A stretch of DNA of 64,000 nt from Thalassobaculum fulvum (GCF_014652915.1 NZ_BMZS01000016.1:1-64000), one strand, 5' to 3'. Positions 9,009 to 17,694 are shown, numbered from the stretch's first letter. Notes: a model not told the origin generated them from the letters alone. Program-made: numbers and translations.

Positions 9009-9734
9009 ATGAACGCCCCGTCAGCCCCCGCCGCCGTCCCGCGGCCGACCGTCCTGCCGCCGACCGTCCTCGCCGACCAGCCGGTGCCGCCGCCGCTCGA
9101 CCGCCCGGCTCCCCCGGCGGCCGGCGACGCCCCGGCCGCCCGGCGCAATGCCGGGCCGCTGCTGGCGGTGCTGCGCCGGGTGCTGCCGCAATCCGGCACC
9201 GTCCTGGAGATCGGCTCCGGCAGCGGCCAGCACGCGACGGCGTTCGCGGCCGCCCTGGCACCGCTGCGCTGGCTGCCGACCGACCCGCGGCCGGCCCTGG
9301 CCGGGAGCCTGCAGGCCTGGGCCGCCCTGCTGCCGCCGGCCGCCGCCCGGCCGCTGCCGCCGCGGCTGCTGGACGCAGCGGCCCCGCTCGCCGAGTGGCC
9401 GCTGGAGCCGCGCGACGATATCCGGGCGATGGTCGCCACCAACGTCGTCCACATCGCCCCCTGGCCGGTGGCCGAAGGCATCCTGGCGGGCGCGGCCGCC
9501 CTGCTGCGGCCCGGCGACCCGCTGGTCCTGTACGGCCCGTTCCGGCGTGACGGGGTCCACACCGGCGACGGCAACGCCGCGTTCGACGCCAGCCTGCGGG
9601 CCGAGAACCCGGCCTGGGGGATTCGCGACCTGGAGTGCGAGATGGTGCCGGCCGCCGGTGCCGCCGGGCTCGCCCTGGACCTGGTCCAGCCGATGCCCGC
9701 CGACAACCTGACGGTGGTGTTCCGGCGGCAATAG
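9009..9734 (+). CDS. DUF938 SAM-dependent methyltransferase
   Basis: 241 residues. The core matches the DUF938 class: an Arg-Asn-rich entry (ARRNAGPLLAVLRRVLP), the SAM-binding motif VLEIGSGSGQHATAFAAALAPLRWLPTD, NVVHIAPWPVAEGILAGAAALLRPGD, and LVLYGPFRRDGVHTGDGNAAFDASLRAENPAWGIRD, truncated here to key residues LYGPF and NAAFD. About 40 Pro/Ala-rich residues precede the domain. Family substrates are unknown. It stands alone between divergent and downstream units, ahead of the copper locus, with no evident functional link. Confidence 0.82.
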   Translation: MNAPSAPAAVPRPTVLPPTVLADQPVPPPLDRPAPPAAGDAPAARRNAGPLLAVLRRVLPQSGTVLEIGSGSGQHATAFAAALAPLRWLPTDPRPALAGSLQAWAALLPPAAARPLPPRLLDAAAPLAEWPLEPRDDIRAMVATNVVHIAPWPVAEGILAGAAALLRPGDPLVLYGPFRRDGVHTGDGNAAFDASLRAENPAWGIRDLECEMVPAAGAAGLALDLVQPMPADNLTVVFRRQ

Positions 9735-9810
9735 GGTTCCCGGATCCGCAGGTGGTTGCCAACGCGCGTTCGAAGGCTATTGTTGCGCGACCGCTTAAGT
9801 ACCGACCCGC

Positions 9811-10278
9811 GTGGACAGTTCGCAGGAAGCCGTGAGGAAGGCCCGTCCCATCAGCCGCCGTCGGCGAATGGCGTCGCGGATCGCCGCCAGGCCGTGGACC
9901 CAGTTCGCGGCCATGCTGGCGGTGTTCGCGGTGCTGCTGCGGCTGGGCCTCGGCGTCGGCCACGCCCTCGCGCTGAGCGAGCTGCCGGCGGACAGCCGGG
10001 GACAGGCGTTCGACATCGCCGCCTCGATCTGCGGCGCCGCCGGCCCGGCCGCCAAGCCGATCGGCGGCAGCGAGGACGAACGCCCCGGGCCGACCAGCCC
10101 GGCCTGCCCGGTCTGCCTGATGGCCGCCGGCCACCTGACCGCCGTGTTGCCCGTGCTGCCTGCCGTCGGCGTCGAACCGACGTCGACCGCCGCCTTCGCG
10201 GCACCGCCGCCGGTCACCTGCCCGGCCGGCCCGGCGGTCGCCCGGGTTCAGCCGCGCGCCCCACCCGCCCCGCTCTGA
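9811..10278 (+). CDS. DUF2946-type protein of the copper-uptake locus
   Basis: 155 residues with an N-terminal arginine cluster and one hydrophobic segment (QFAAMLAVFAVLLRLGLGVGHALAL). A Cys pair in SPACPVCLMAAGHL resembles the CPLC/CPVC motif of DUF2946 proteins, and an earlier lone Cys (ASICGAAG) corresponds to their ICT-type position. DUF2946 genes are habitually found next to TonB-dependent copper receptors, which fits here. The start used is GTG 9811; GTG 9832 (after AGGAAG) and ATG 9868 are alternatives. The protein is likely anchored in the inner membrane with a periplasmic metal-binding tail. Direct function is not established. Confidence 0.65.
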   Translation: MDSSQEAVRKARPISRRRRMASRIAARPWTQFAAMLAVFAVLLRLGLGVGHALALSELPADSRGQAFDIAASICGAAGPAAKPIGGSEDERPGPTSPACPVCLMAAGHLTAVLPVLPAVGVEPTSTAAFAAPPPVTCPAGPAVARVQPRAPPAPL

Positions 10279-10377
10279 GTTCGTAGCAGCCCCGGCGACG
10301 CCTGCCGCACTCCCGTGCGGTGCGGCGGCCGGACTCGATCGAACCCGACCTCGTCGAGGTCACGGGGAGATTCCCCC

Positions 10378-11280
10378 ATGCATCGCCCGACCACTGCGTC
10401 CGGCGCCGCGTTCGGCGGACCGGTCGCCGTCTCGCTCTGCCTGCACCTGGCGCTTGCCGGCGCGCTGCTCGACCTTGTCGGCGCCACGACGACCCCGGTG
10501 CCGGCCCCGGCCGTGATCGCCGTGCCGTTCACGGTCGTGCCGTACGTCGCCGTGCGGGCGGCGCGCGCTTCCGCAGCCGAACCGGCGAAGGCGGTCCCGG
10601 CCGCCGTCGCGCCGGTACAGGCCCCTGTGGCTGCGGCCACGCCGGCCCGGGCCGCTGCAGCACCGGTCCCGCAGGCTCCCGTCCCGCAGGCTCCCGTCCC
10701 GCAGGCACCGATCGCCCGGGCTCCGCGTGCGCCAATACCGTCGCCGGCCCGCCCGATTCCCGTGCCCGCGGCTGCGGCCCCCGGTTCGGCGCAGGCAGCA
10801 CCGCCGCACCCGGAAACCGTCGCCCTGCGGCGGGACGTGCCCGACGCCGCGGCCCCGTCACCCGAGGCCGTCACCGCGACCGAATTGACGGAGCGCCGCA
10901 AGACACCGCCACCGCCGACCGGGGGCCAGGCCACCTCGGCGAGCCCGGCAACGCAGACCGCGGGCGCGGCCGTTCCGGGCCTGGCCAACGGTCGAGCCAC
11001 TGACATCGCCCGCCCGGTCGCCGCCGCAGCCGGCAATCCCGTGCCCGCCTATCCACGCCAGGCTCGCCTGAAAGGATGGGAGGGCACGGTCGTGCTGGCG
11101 GTCACGGTCGGCCCCGACGGGCGGTGCCGTTCCCTCGCCGTCGCCCGCAGCAGCGGCTTCGCCCTGCTCGATCGCGCCGCCCTGGAAGCCGTCCGGCAAT
11201 GGCGGTTCGAGCCGGCCCGCCGGAACGGCCTTGCGGTCGAGGCGGTGGCAGAGGTGCCCGTGACCTTTCGCCTGACATGA
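10378..11280 (+). CDS. tonB: TonB-family energy transducer
   Basis: 300 residues from ATG 10378, which follows GGGGAGA. Layout: N-terminal membrane segment (AVSLCLHLALAGALLDLVG), a long Pro/Ala linker, and the TonB C-terminal domain (PAYPRQARLKGWEGTVVLAVTVG... RSSGFALLDRAALEAVRQWRFEPA, key residues YP-R and WRF-P). It couples proton motive force to outer-membrane receptors. The linker contains a perfect 15-bp tandem repeat coding PVPQA three times (10666-10710), which should vary in length between strains. Its position between two DUF2946-type genes and upstream of a copper receptor suggests it is dedicated to that receptor. Confidence 0.9.
   Translation: MHRPTTASGAAFGGPVAVSLCLHLALAGALLDLVGATTTPVPAPAVIAVPFTVVPYVAVRAARASAAEPAKAVPAAVAPVQAPVAAATPARAAAAPVPQAPVPQAPVPQAPIARAPRAPIPSPARPIPVPAAAAPGSAQAAPPHPETVALRRDVPDAAAPSPEAVTATELTERRKTPPPPTGGQATSASPATQTAGAAVPGLANGRATDIARPVAAAAGNPVPAYPRQARLKGWEGTVVLAVTVGPDGRCRSLAVARSSGFALLDRAALEAVRQWRFEPARRNGLAVEAVAEVPVTFRLT
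10666..10710 (+). repeat. 15-bp tandem repeat inside tonB
   Basis: GTCCCGCAGGCTCCC occurs at 10666-10680 and 10681-10695, followed by a third unit with two differences at 10696-10710. It encodes PVPQA-type repeats in the proline-rich periplasm-spanning linker. Copy-number change would keep the frame. Confidence 0.85.
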
Positions 11281-11284
11281 GCCG

Positions 11285-11725
11285 ATGAGGGGCAACGTCC
11301 TCCATAGCCGGACCACCCGGCGGCAGGTCGTCCGGCGGCGAGTCGCAACATGGCTGACGGTCGCAGCGCTGCTGTTCGCCGACCTGGTGGCTCCGCTGGC
11401 CGCCGCACCGCCCGGCAACCCGGCCCTGCCGGGACCGGGCGCCATTGCGATCTGCACGCCCGACGGCGTCGTCTACCTTTCGCTGACCGGCGACCGCCCC
11501 GATCCCACCGGCTCGCCCGGCGAAGCCCCGATCCGCCGATCCCGCCCCTGCGTCCTGTGCCTGATCGGGACGCACGCCCCGGCCCTGCCGGCGCCGGATG
11601 CGCCGGCGATCGCGCGCCCGACGATCGCTACCCTGCGGCGTCGGAAGGCACCGCACCGCCGACCCGCCCCCGCACGCCCGATCCGTCGCCCGGGCCGACC
11701 CCGGGACCCGCCCCGCTTCCGCTGA
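11285..11725 (+). CDS. Second DUF2946-like exported protein
   Basis: 146 residues starting four bases after the tonB stop. A hydrophobic segment (WLTVAALLFADLVAPLAAA) is followed by AIAICTPDGVVYLSL and then RPCVLCLIGTH. The ICTPDG plus CxxC-L order is the DUF2946 hallmark and is better preserved here than in the first copy. The basic Arg/Pro-rich C-terminus is unusual. Context (TonB upstream, copper TonB-dependent receptor 56 bp downstream) points to copper or other metal handling at the membrane. The role is inferred from neighbourhood only. Confidence 0.6.
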   Translation: MRGNVLHSRTTRRQVVRRRVATWLTVAALLFADLVAPLAAAPPGNPALPGPGAIAICTPDGVVYLSLTGDRPDPTGSPGEAPIRRSRPCVLCLIGTHAPALPAPDAPAIARPTIATLRRRKAPHRRPAPARPIRRPGRPRDPPRFR

Positions 11726-11781
11726 CCCCTCGGCGCGGCAACCGCCGCGACACCCGATCCACGTCAAACGGAAGAACCGAC

Positions 11782-13890
11782 ATGACCCAGACCGGAGGCC
11801 GCGAAGGCCTGCATTCCATCCTGCTGGCCGGCGTCGCCGCCGCCGCAGCGTCCGCCACTCCCGCGACCGCCCAGACGACGGCCACCCCGACCACCGGCGC
11901 GTCCATGCCGGCGGTCGTCGTCGAGGCGCCGCGGCTGACCATCCCGGCGACCGCGACGACCGATCCCCGTGCCGCCGACGTACTGCCCGCGGCCGATGGC
12001 GGCGACTACCTGCGCAGCGTGCCGGGGGTCTCCGGCACCCGCATGGGCGGGCACGGCATCGACCCGGTGATCCGCGGCCTGCAGGGCAACCAGCTGAACA
12101 TCACCAGCGACGGCGCCTACCTGTTCGGCGGCTGCCCGAACCGGATGGACCCGCCGAGCTCGTTCGCGCCGGTCGAGACCTTCGACCGGGTCACCGTGTC
12201 GCAGGGCTACCAGACCGTGACGCGCGGCCCCGGCGGGCCGGGCGGCCACGTGGCGTTCGAACGGACGGCGCCGGTCCTGGCCGACGGCAAGCCGTACGAG
12301 GCGGACGTCGGCGGCGGCTGGGACGCCAACGGCAACACCCGCGAGGGCTACGCCGACGTCGCCGCCGGATCGCACGGCGCCTATGTCCGGGCGGTCGGGG
12401 CCGTCAAGGAGGCCGAAAACTACGACGACGGCAGCGGCAACGAGATCCGCAGCGGGTTCTCGCAGCGCTCGATCGACCTGACCGCCGGCTACAAGACCGC
12501 CGGCGGTGCCGCGTTCTCGATCGGCACCGGGTTCGCCCGGGTCGACGACGCGCTGTACGAGGGTGCGGCCATGGATGCGCCGTTGGACGAGTCTCGCACC
12601 CTGCGCGGCCGGTTGGCGGTCCCGCTCCAGAACGGGCCGGTCAGCGAGGTCCGGGCCGACGCCTACGTCACGGCCGTCGACCACGTGATGGACAACTACT
12701 CGCTCCGCGACTGGACGGCGGCGATGGCGATGCGGGTCGATTCCGAGTCCGACACCTACGGCGGCAGCCTGGCGGCCGACCTGCCGCTCGGCGCGACCCT
12801 TCTGACCGTCGGCCTCGACGTGCAGCGCAACCAGCGCGAGGCACTGCGCTACCGCGGCATGTCCGACAGCAACGTGACCCAGCTGAACTCTTTGATGTGG
12901 CCGGACACCGACATCCGCCAGTTCGGCGTGTTCGCGGAAGGCACGACCGAACTGACCGGCACCACCCGGCTGGTGCTCGGGGCCCGCTACGACCGGGTCG
13001 ACGCCGAGCTCGGCCGCGCCGGCGAGGTCGTCGCCTCGACCGGCCGCAGCGCAAACGACCTGTACCGCCTGTACTACGGCACCACCGGCGACGACCGGGC
13101 CGAGAACAACCTCGGCGGCCTGGCCCGGCTGGAGTACGACCTGAACCCGGCGACCACCGTGCATGTCGGGTTCAGCCGCAGCGTGCGGACCGCCGACGCC
13201 ACCGAGCGGTCGATGGCGTCCGACATGATGGCGAGCAGCTGGGTCGGCAACCCGGACATCGAGCCGGAGGCCCACCACCAGGCCGAGATCGGGGTGCAGA
13301 CCGGAGCCAAGGCCTGGTCGGTCGGCGCCATCGCCTATGTCGACCGGGTCGGCGACTTCATCCTGCGCGACACCGCCCGCGGCCAGGACGGCATCCAGCT
13401 CAGCAACGGGGCGACGGTGTACCGCAACGTCGACGCGCTGCTGTCCGGCTTCACCGTGAACGGCCGCTACCGGTTCGGCGGCAACTGGGTGGTGTCGGGC
13501 GACGCCACCTACACCTACGGCAGCAACCTGGACGACCGCCAGCCGCTGGCGCAGATCCCGCCGCTCGAGGGCAAGGTCGGCCTGGCCTACGAGGCCGACG
13601 GCTGGAGCATCGGCACCACCCTGCGGGGAGCGATGAAGCAGACTCGGGTCGACTCCGACCCGGCGACCGGCTCCGGCCGGGATGCGGGGGAGACCCCGGG
13701 TTGGCTGACCCAGGACATCTACGCCAGCGTCGACATGGTGGCGCCCTTCAAGCTGCGGGTTGGGGTGACCAACCTGTTCGACCGGACCTACGCCTACCAC
13801 CTCAACCGGTCGAACTCGTTCGACCCGACCGAGGTGCAGGTCAACGAGCCGGGACGCTCGGTCTACCTGCGGGTCAGCGCGTCGTTCTGA
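11782..13890 (+). CDS. TonB-dependent copper receptor (OprC type)
   Basis: 702 residues from ATG 11782. Signal peptide, then a plug domain containing LFGGCPNRMDPPSSFAP, the diagnostic motif of TonB-dependent copper receptors, after DPVIRGLQGNQLNI. The remainder is a beta-barrel ending in ...VYLRVSASF with a terminal Phe as required for outer-membrane insertion. The predicted role is outer-membrane uptake of copper driven by TonB. It closes a four-gene locus DUF2946-tonB-DUF2946-receptor on one strand. Its 3' end overlaps the convergent phosphate-transporter gene by 28 bp, so antisense interference between the two transcripts is possible. Confidence 0.92.
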   Translation: MTQTGGREGLHSILLAGVAAAAASATPATAQTTATPTTGASMPAVVVEAPRLTIPATATTDPRAADVLPAADGGDYLRSVPGVSGTRMGGHGIDPVIRGLQGNQLNITSDGAYLFGGCPNRMDPPSSFAPVETFDRVTVSQGYQTVTRGPGGPGGHVAFERTAPVLADGKPYEADVGGGWDANGNTREGYADVAAGSHGAYVRAVGAVKEAENYDDGSGNEIRSGFSQRSIDLTAGYKTAGGAAFSIGTGFARVDDALYEGAAMDAPLDESRTLRGRLAVPLQNGPVSEVRADAYVTAVDHVMDNYSLRDWTAAMAMRVDSESDTYGGSLAADLPLGATLLTVGLDVQRNQREALRYRGMSDSNVTQLNSLMWPDTDIRQFGVFAEGTTELTGTTRLVLGARYDRVDAELGRAGEVVASTGRSANDLYRLYYGTTGDDRAENNLGGLARLEYDLNPATTVHVGFSRSVRTADATERSMASDMMASSWVGNPDIEPEAHHQAEIGVQTGAKAWSVGAIAYVDRVGDFILRDTARGQDGIQLSNGATVYRNVDALLSGFTVNGRYRFGGNWVVSGDATYTYGSNLDDRQPLAQIPPLEGKVGLAYEADGWSIGTTLRGAMKQTRVDSDPATGSGRDAGETPGWLTQDIYASVDMVAPFKLRVGVTNLFDRTYAYHLNRSNSFDPTEVQVNEPGRSVYLRVSASF

Positions 13891-15596
13891 TCCGCCACGG
13901 GTCGCCGGGCGGGCGCCTCGGGCCCGTCCGGCGACACCGCCCCGGGCTCAGGCTCAAGCACCGGTTCCGGCTCGTCGCCCGGGTCGTCGGCGACCTGCCC
14001 GGCCGGCCGGCGCAGCCGCCGGTCGGCCTTGGCGAACTGGTCGACCAGGCGGTGGCAGCCGCTGAAGCCTTCGAGCAGAAGATCGAGCCGGTCGACCGAC
14101 AGCCGCCGGTCGGCTCCGAGCCGCAGCAGGCCGGCCTTGGCGGTCTGGTAGACGCCTTCCAGCTCCGCCACCGCCAGATCGCCGGCATCGAGCTCGGCCT
14201 CGGTCTCGGACAGCGCCGAGAAGGTCTGGCGCAGGCGCGCGAGGTAGGCCTCGACGATCGGCCGGGCGGCACCGTTCTGCGGCTCGAGCATCGCCGCCCG
14301 CAGCCCGTTCAGCCTGGGCGTCAGCCGCGACGCCTCCATCAGGTAGCGCGCCACCCGGATCAGCTCCGGCAGGGTCTCGGCGTCGTCGCGCGGCAGGCTC
14401 GACATCCGGGTGGTGGTTGCGAACTCGGTGATCGCCGTGCCGAGGCCGGCCACCGCCTCGGCACGGCGCGCCATCCGGTCCGGTCGCGCCTCGGTCGCGG
14501 CCAGGGCGGCGGCGACGTTGCTGAGGACCAGCCGGCGCATCCGGCGCAGCTCCTCGCGCAGTGCCGCCAGCGCCAGGGCCGGGGTCGCCGACACCGTGGC
14601 GTCCAGGTGACGCGGCCGCCCGAGGTCCTCCTCGACCGTCCGGAACAGCCGGCCGAGCAGGCCGGCGATGTGATCGGCGACCGGCAGCAGCAGCACCACG
14701 CCGAGCAGGTTGAAAAGCGTGTGGAACAGTGCCAGGGCGGGCTCCGGCCGACCGCCGACCTCCAGCCAGCCATTGGCCATCTGGACCAGTTGCAGCAGGA
14801 GCGGCAGCAAGGCCAGCGCCACCACCCCGGTCAGCAGGTTGAACAGGATGTGCCCGGCCGCGACGCGTTTCGCGTTCGGCGTCGCCTCGATCACCGCGAA
14901 GGCGGCCGTGCTGGTGGTGCCGACATTGGCGCCGATGATCGCCGCCGCGGCGGCGTCGAAGCCGATCAGCTGCTGGCCGGCGGCCGTCAGGATCAGGGCG
15001 ATCGAGGCGCTCGACGACTGGGTCAGCACGGTCGCGCCGAAGCCGATGCCGAGATAGACCAGCACGCCGGTCAGGCCGGCGGCCGCCGGCAGGCGCTCGG
15101 CAAGCCCCCCGGACAGCGCCCCGAAGGCGCCCTGCAGGATGTCGATGCCCAGGAAGAAAAGGCCGAACCCGGCCAGCGCTTCGCCGAGGCCCTGCAGGCG
15201 CCGGCCCGGTGCGATCAGCCGAAGCGCCATGCCGACCGCCAGGATCGGCAGCGCCAGCGCGTCGACCTTGAAGCCGATGCCGGTCAGGCTGACCAGCCAG
15301 CCGGTCATCGTCGTGCCCATGTTGGCGCCGAACACCACGCCGACGGCGTGCGGCAGCTTCAGGATGCCGGCGTTGACGAAGCCGATGGTCGCCACCGTCA
15401 CCGCCGAGGACGACTGCACCAGCGCGGTGACCAGGGCGCCGACCGCGGCCCCCTTGATCCGCGTCGCGGTCGAGCGCTCGAGCAGCCGCTTCAGCCCGGC
15501 CCCGCCGAACAGGCGCAGGCCGTCGGTCATCATGCTCATCGCCAGCAGGAACAGGGCGAGCCCGCCGGCCGCCTCGAAGGCCGCCTGCAGGGTCAC
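13863..15596 (-). CDS. Na/Pi cotransporter-family protein with PhoU-like tail
   Basis: 577 residues from GTG 15596, whose GTGA overlaps the stop of the upstream amidohydrolase. The first about 300 residues hold two inverted NptA-type repeats, each with the QSSSA motif: VQSSSAVTVATIGFVNAG and LTQSSSASIALILTAAG. Multiple membrane helices are evident. The C-terminal 220 residues are helical and PhoU-like, as in the NptA/YjbB class that exports or imports phosphate with Na+. An open frame continues upstream for another 280 codons but runs through the amidohydrolase gene and is not coding. The last codons overlap the copper receptor gene. Confidence 0.88.
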   Translation of the reverse strand: MTLQAAFEAAGGLALFLLAMSMMTDGLRLFGGAGLKRLLERSTATRIKGAAVGALVTALVQSSSAVTVATIGFVNAGILKLPHAVGVVFGANMGTTMTGWLVSLTGIGFKVDALALPILAVGMALRLIAPGRRLQGLGEALAGFGLFFLGIDILQGAFGALSGGLAERLPAAAGLTGVLVYLGIGFGATVLTQSSSASIALILTAAGQQLIGFDAAAAAIIGANVGTTSTAAFAVIEATPNAKRVAAGHILFNLLTGVVALALLPLLLQLVQMANGWLEVGGRPEPALALFHTLFNLLGVVLLLPVADHIAGLLGRLFRTVEEDLGRPRHLDATVSATPALALAALREELRRMRRLVLSNVAAALAATEARPDRMARRAEAVAGLGTAITEFATTTRMSSLPRDDAETLPELIRVARYLMEASRLTPRLNGLRAAMLEPQNGAARPIVEAYLARLRQTFSALSETEAELDAGDLAVAELEGVYQTAKAGLLRLGADRRLSVDRLDLLLEGFSGCHRLVDQFAKADRRLRRPAGQVADDPGDEPEPVLEPEPGAVSPDGPEAPARRPVADQNDALTRR

Positions 15597-16642
15597 GGCG
15601 AAACCGGCTCCGGAAAGCCGAACAGCGCGGCCGCATTGTCGATCAGGATCCGCCGCCGCAGCCCCTCGTCCTCGGTCCACTCGCCGAGCAGGTCGAGCAG
15701 CCAGCGATCGTCGGGGACCGCGCCGCGGGCCGACGGGTGCGGCCAGTTCGACCCCCAGACCAGCCGCTCGGGCGCGAACCGGATCAGCAGCCGGGCGATC
15801 CGCTCGACGTCGCGGTAGCGCGGCCGCTGGCCGTGCTTCGGGCGTTCGTTCGAGCTCTCCTCCGGGCCGGACAGCTTGACCCACACCTTGTCGGCGTCGA
15901 TCAGGCGCAGCAGCGCGCGCAGCCCCGGCTCGCGGTCGCCGACCGGGCCGAGGAAGCAGCCGACATGGTCGAGGATCACGCGGCCCGGCCACGACCGCAG
16001 GCGCTCCTCGACCTCGTGCAGGAACCGGCCGTCCATCTGCAGCTCGACGTCCCAGCCGACGGTGTCGTGGACCCGGCCGGCCAGCCGATCGGTCTCGGTC
16101 CACTCGATCAGCCGCCAGGGGTCGCGCATCTGGAACCGGGTCGCCACGCAGCCGGCGGCGTCCAGGTCGCGCAGCTCGCCGTCGGACACCGCCGGGCCGA
16201 CCGCCGCGACGCCGCGCGCCCGCCCGGTCGCCCCGTCCGGTCCGCCGTCGAACTGGGCCAGCGCGTCGAGCAGGCAGCCGTGGTCGAAGCCGTGAGCGCT
16301 CGACTGCACCACCACAGCGCGGTCGAGACCGAGCCGCCGGCGCAGCCTGGCGTAGTCGTCGGCCGATGCCGGTTTCGGCCGGTAGTCGCCGCCGTCGCGG
16401 TACGGAAAGCGCTCGGGATCGCCGAACACGTGGATATGGGCGTCGCACGAGCCCGCCAGGACCGGCGGATCGTTCGCGGCATCTCCGTCGTCCTCGCGCG
16501 CCTCGGCTTCCTCGTCCTCGGATTCCGGCGCCGCCGCCTCGGCCAGCATGTCCTCCAGGCTCGGGCGCGGCTCGGAGCCCGGTGGCGGCGGCAGTTCGTA
16601 GAACGCCGGGTCGCTCGGCAGGATCAGCGGAAACTTGGCCAC
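15593..16642 (-). CDS. Amidohydrolase, 2-pyrone-4,6-dicarboxylate hydrolase-like
   Basis: 349 residues. After a 60-residue acidic low-complexity N-terminus comes the amidohydrolase-2 fold: CDAHIHVFGDPERFPY supplies the HxH metal ligands, RVILDHVGCFLG and LVWGSNWPHPS supply later ligands. The pattern HIHVFG...NWPHP is typical of the LigI/PDC-hydrolase group, which opens lactone rings in aromatic catabolism, but related enzymes act on other lactones, so the substrate is open. Its stop codon overlaps the GTG of the Na/Pi transporter gene, indicating translational coupling with no obvious metabolic reason. Confidence 0.75.
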   Translation of the reverse strand: MAKFPLILPSDPAFYELPPPPGSEPRPSLEDMLAEAAAPESEDEEAEAREDDGDAANDPPVLAGSCDAHIHVFGDPERFPYRDGGDYRPKPASADDYARLRRRLGLDRAVVVQSSAHGFDHGCLLDALAQFDGGPDGATGRARGVAAVGPAVSDGELRDLDAAGCVATRFQMRDPWRLIEWTETDRLAGRVHDTVGWDVELQMDGRFLHEVEERLRSWPGRVILDHVGCFLGPVGDREPGLRALLRLIDADKVWVKLSGPEESSNERPKHGQRPRYRDVERIARLLIRFAPERLVWGSNWPHPSARGAVPDDRWLLDLLGEWTEDEGLRRRILIDNAAALFGFPEPVSP

Positions 16643-16656
16643 GTCAACCTCTCAGC

Positions 16657-16671
16657 GGCACCCATCTTGCA
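16657..16671 (+). promoter_or_regulatory. Possible sigma-54 promoter before flagellin
   Basis: GGCAC-N5-TTGCA with exactly 10 bases between the GG (16657-16658) and GC (16669-16670) dinucleotides, close to the -24/-12 consensus. The predicted transcription start would fall near 16682, only a few bases before the flagellin ATG, leaving almost no leader. That geometry makes the assignment doubtful. Confidence 0.3.
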
Positions 16672-16688
16672 TTGCCGGGTCCATGGTG

Positions 16689-17528
16689 ATGTCGGTCAAC
16701 ACCAACCCGGAAGCCCTGACCGCGCTTCGCAACCTCGAAGCCGCGAACCGCCGTGCCGGCACCGTCGGCGAGCAGGTCTCGACCGGCCGGAAGGTCCGCG
16801 GCGCCGTCGACGACGCCTCGAACTTCGCGATCGCCCAGGGCCTGCGCGGCGATATAAAGGCCGCCGGCGCGGTAATCCAGGGCCTCAACAACGCCAAGGG
16901 CATCGCCAAGGTCGCCCTGGCCGGCGCCACCGCGGTATCCGACCTGATGGCCGACATCCGCAAGAAGATCACCGAGGGCGCCAACCAGGGCAACACCGCC
17001 CAGCAGCAGCAGATCCTGCAGGACGACTACGAGGAGCTGCTCGCCCAGATGCGGCAGGTCCTGGAGAACGCCGAGTACAACGGCATCAACATCCTCATCG
17101 AGGTGGCGATCCCGTTCAACCTGGCGGTCGGCACGGTGCGCGACGTCGACGTGCTCTCGAACCTGGAGGGCGACACCATCCGGCTGCGCGGCCAGCGCCT
17201 CGACCTCGCCTACGCCCGGCTGGCCAACGAGGACATCTCGAGCCCGGCCAACGCCCTGAACGCGCTCACCCAGTTCGACCAGGACCAGCAGCTGGTGCAC
17301 GACGCGCTCGGCGAGCTCGGCAGCGACCTGCGCCAGCTCGAGCTGCAGACCGAGCAGCTGCAGGGCGTCCTCGACGCCACCGAGGAAGGCCTCGGCAACA
17401 TCGTCGACGCCGACATGGCGCGGACCTCGGCCGAGCTCAACTCGATCCAGGTCCGCCAGCAGCTCGCCACCCAGACCCTCGGCATCGCCAACCAGGCACC
17501 GCAGGTCCTGTTGGGGCTCTTCCAGTAG
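16689..17528 (+). CDS. Flagellin (short, D0/D1 only)
   Basis: 279 residues from MSVNTNPEALTALRNLEAANRRAG. The N-terminal D0/D1 helix motif (VSTGRKVRGAVDDASNFAIAQGL) and C-terminal helix (DADMARTSAELNSIQVRQQLATQTLGIANQAPQVLLGLF, key end LLGLF) are conserved, and a short middle replaces the variable D2/D3 region. It forms the extracellular flagellar filament. ATG 16683 is an alternative start two codons upstream. No other flagellar or chemotaxis gene is present in the window, so this is an orphan copy, as is common for extra flagellins. The acidic composition and intact ends suggest a functional gene. Confidence 0.88.
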   Translation: MSVNTNPEALTALRNLEAANRRAGTVGEQVSTGRKVRGAVDDASNFAIAQGLRGDIKAAGAVIQGLNNAKGIAKVALAGATAVSDLMADIRKKITEGANQGNTAQQQQILQDDYEELLAQMRQVLENAEYNGINILIEVAIPFNLAVGTVRDVDVLSNLEGDTIRLRGQRLDLAYARLANEDISSPANALNALTQFDQDQQLVHDALGELGSDLRQLELQTEQLQGVLDATEEGLGNIVDADMARTSAELNSIQVRQQLATQTLGIANQAPQVLLGLFQ

Positions 17529-17556
17529 GGCCATTGCGGTTGCCCCACGGCGGCCG

Positions 17557-17694
17557 GTGGGTTCCGGAGCCGGGCGCTCACGCGCCCCCTCCGGAATGAC
17601 GATATTGGGTAATGGGCAGGGTCGGTTGGCGATCACCTCTCTTCCGTCATCCCGGAGGGCCCGCGCCAGCGGGCGGCTCCGGGACCCACGGAGC
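17557..17694. repeat. Paired palindromic intergenic repeat, copy 2
   Basis: Two inverted elements face each other. The first reads GTGGGTTCCGG...TCCGGAATGACG (17557-17602) and the second CGTCATCCCGG...CTCCGGGACCCAC (17645-17690). Each is itself imperfectly palindromic, and together they form a larger inverted repeat separated by about 40 bases. They lie between convergent flagellin and Nudix genes. The same family recurs at 49.1, 52.2, 54.8 and 56.2 kb. Confidence 0.85.

Noticed and set aside
10666-10710. Short tandem repeats as a possible CRISPR-like array
   Set aside because: Units are contiguous 15-mers without spacers, in frame within the tonB linker. No cas genes are present.
11300-11320. 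A CCATAGCC match inside the second DUF2946 gene
   Set aside because: It lies inside the coding sequence and lacks the flanking features, so it is treated as chance and not part of the cluster element.
11598-15818. A very long open frame of about 1,400 codons on the + strand
   Set aside because: It runs through the copper receptor in another frame and through the antisense strand of the transporter; such frames are common in high-GC DNA. The product is an Arg/Gln/Gly-rich low-complexity string with no domain.
15597-16448. Upstream extension of the Na/Pi cotransporter frame
   Set aside because: It overlaps the amidohydrolase gene, which has clear motifs; the GTG at 15596 gives a normal-length transporter.
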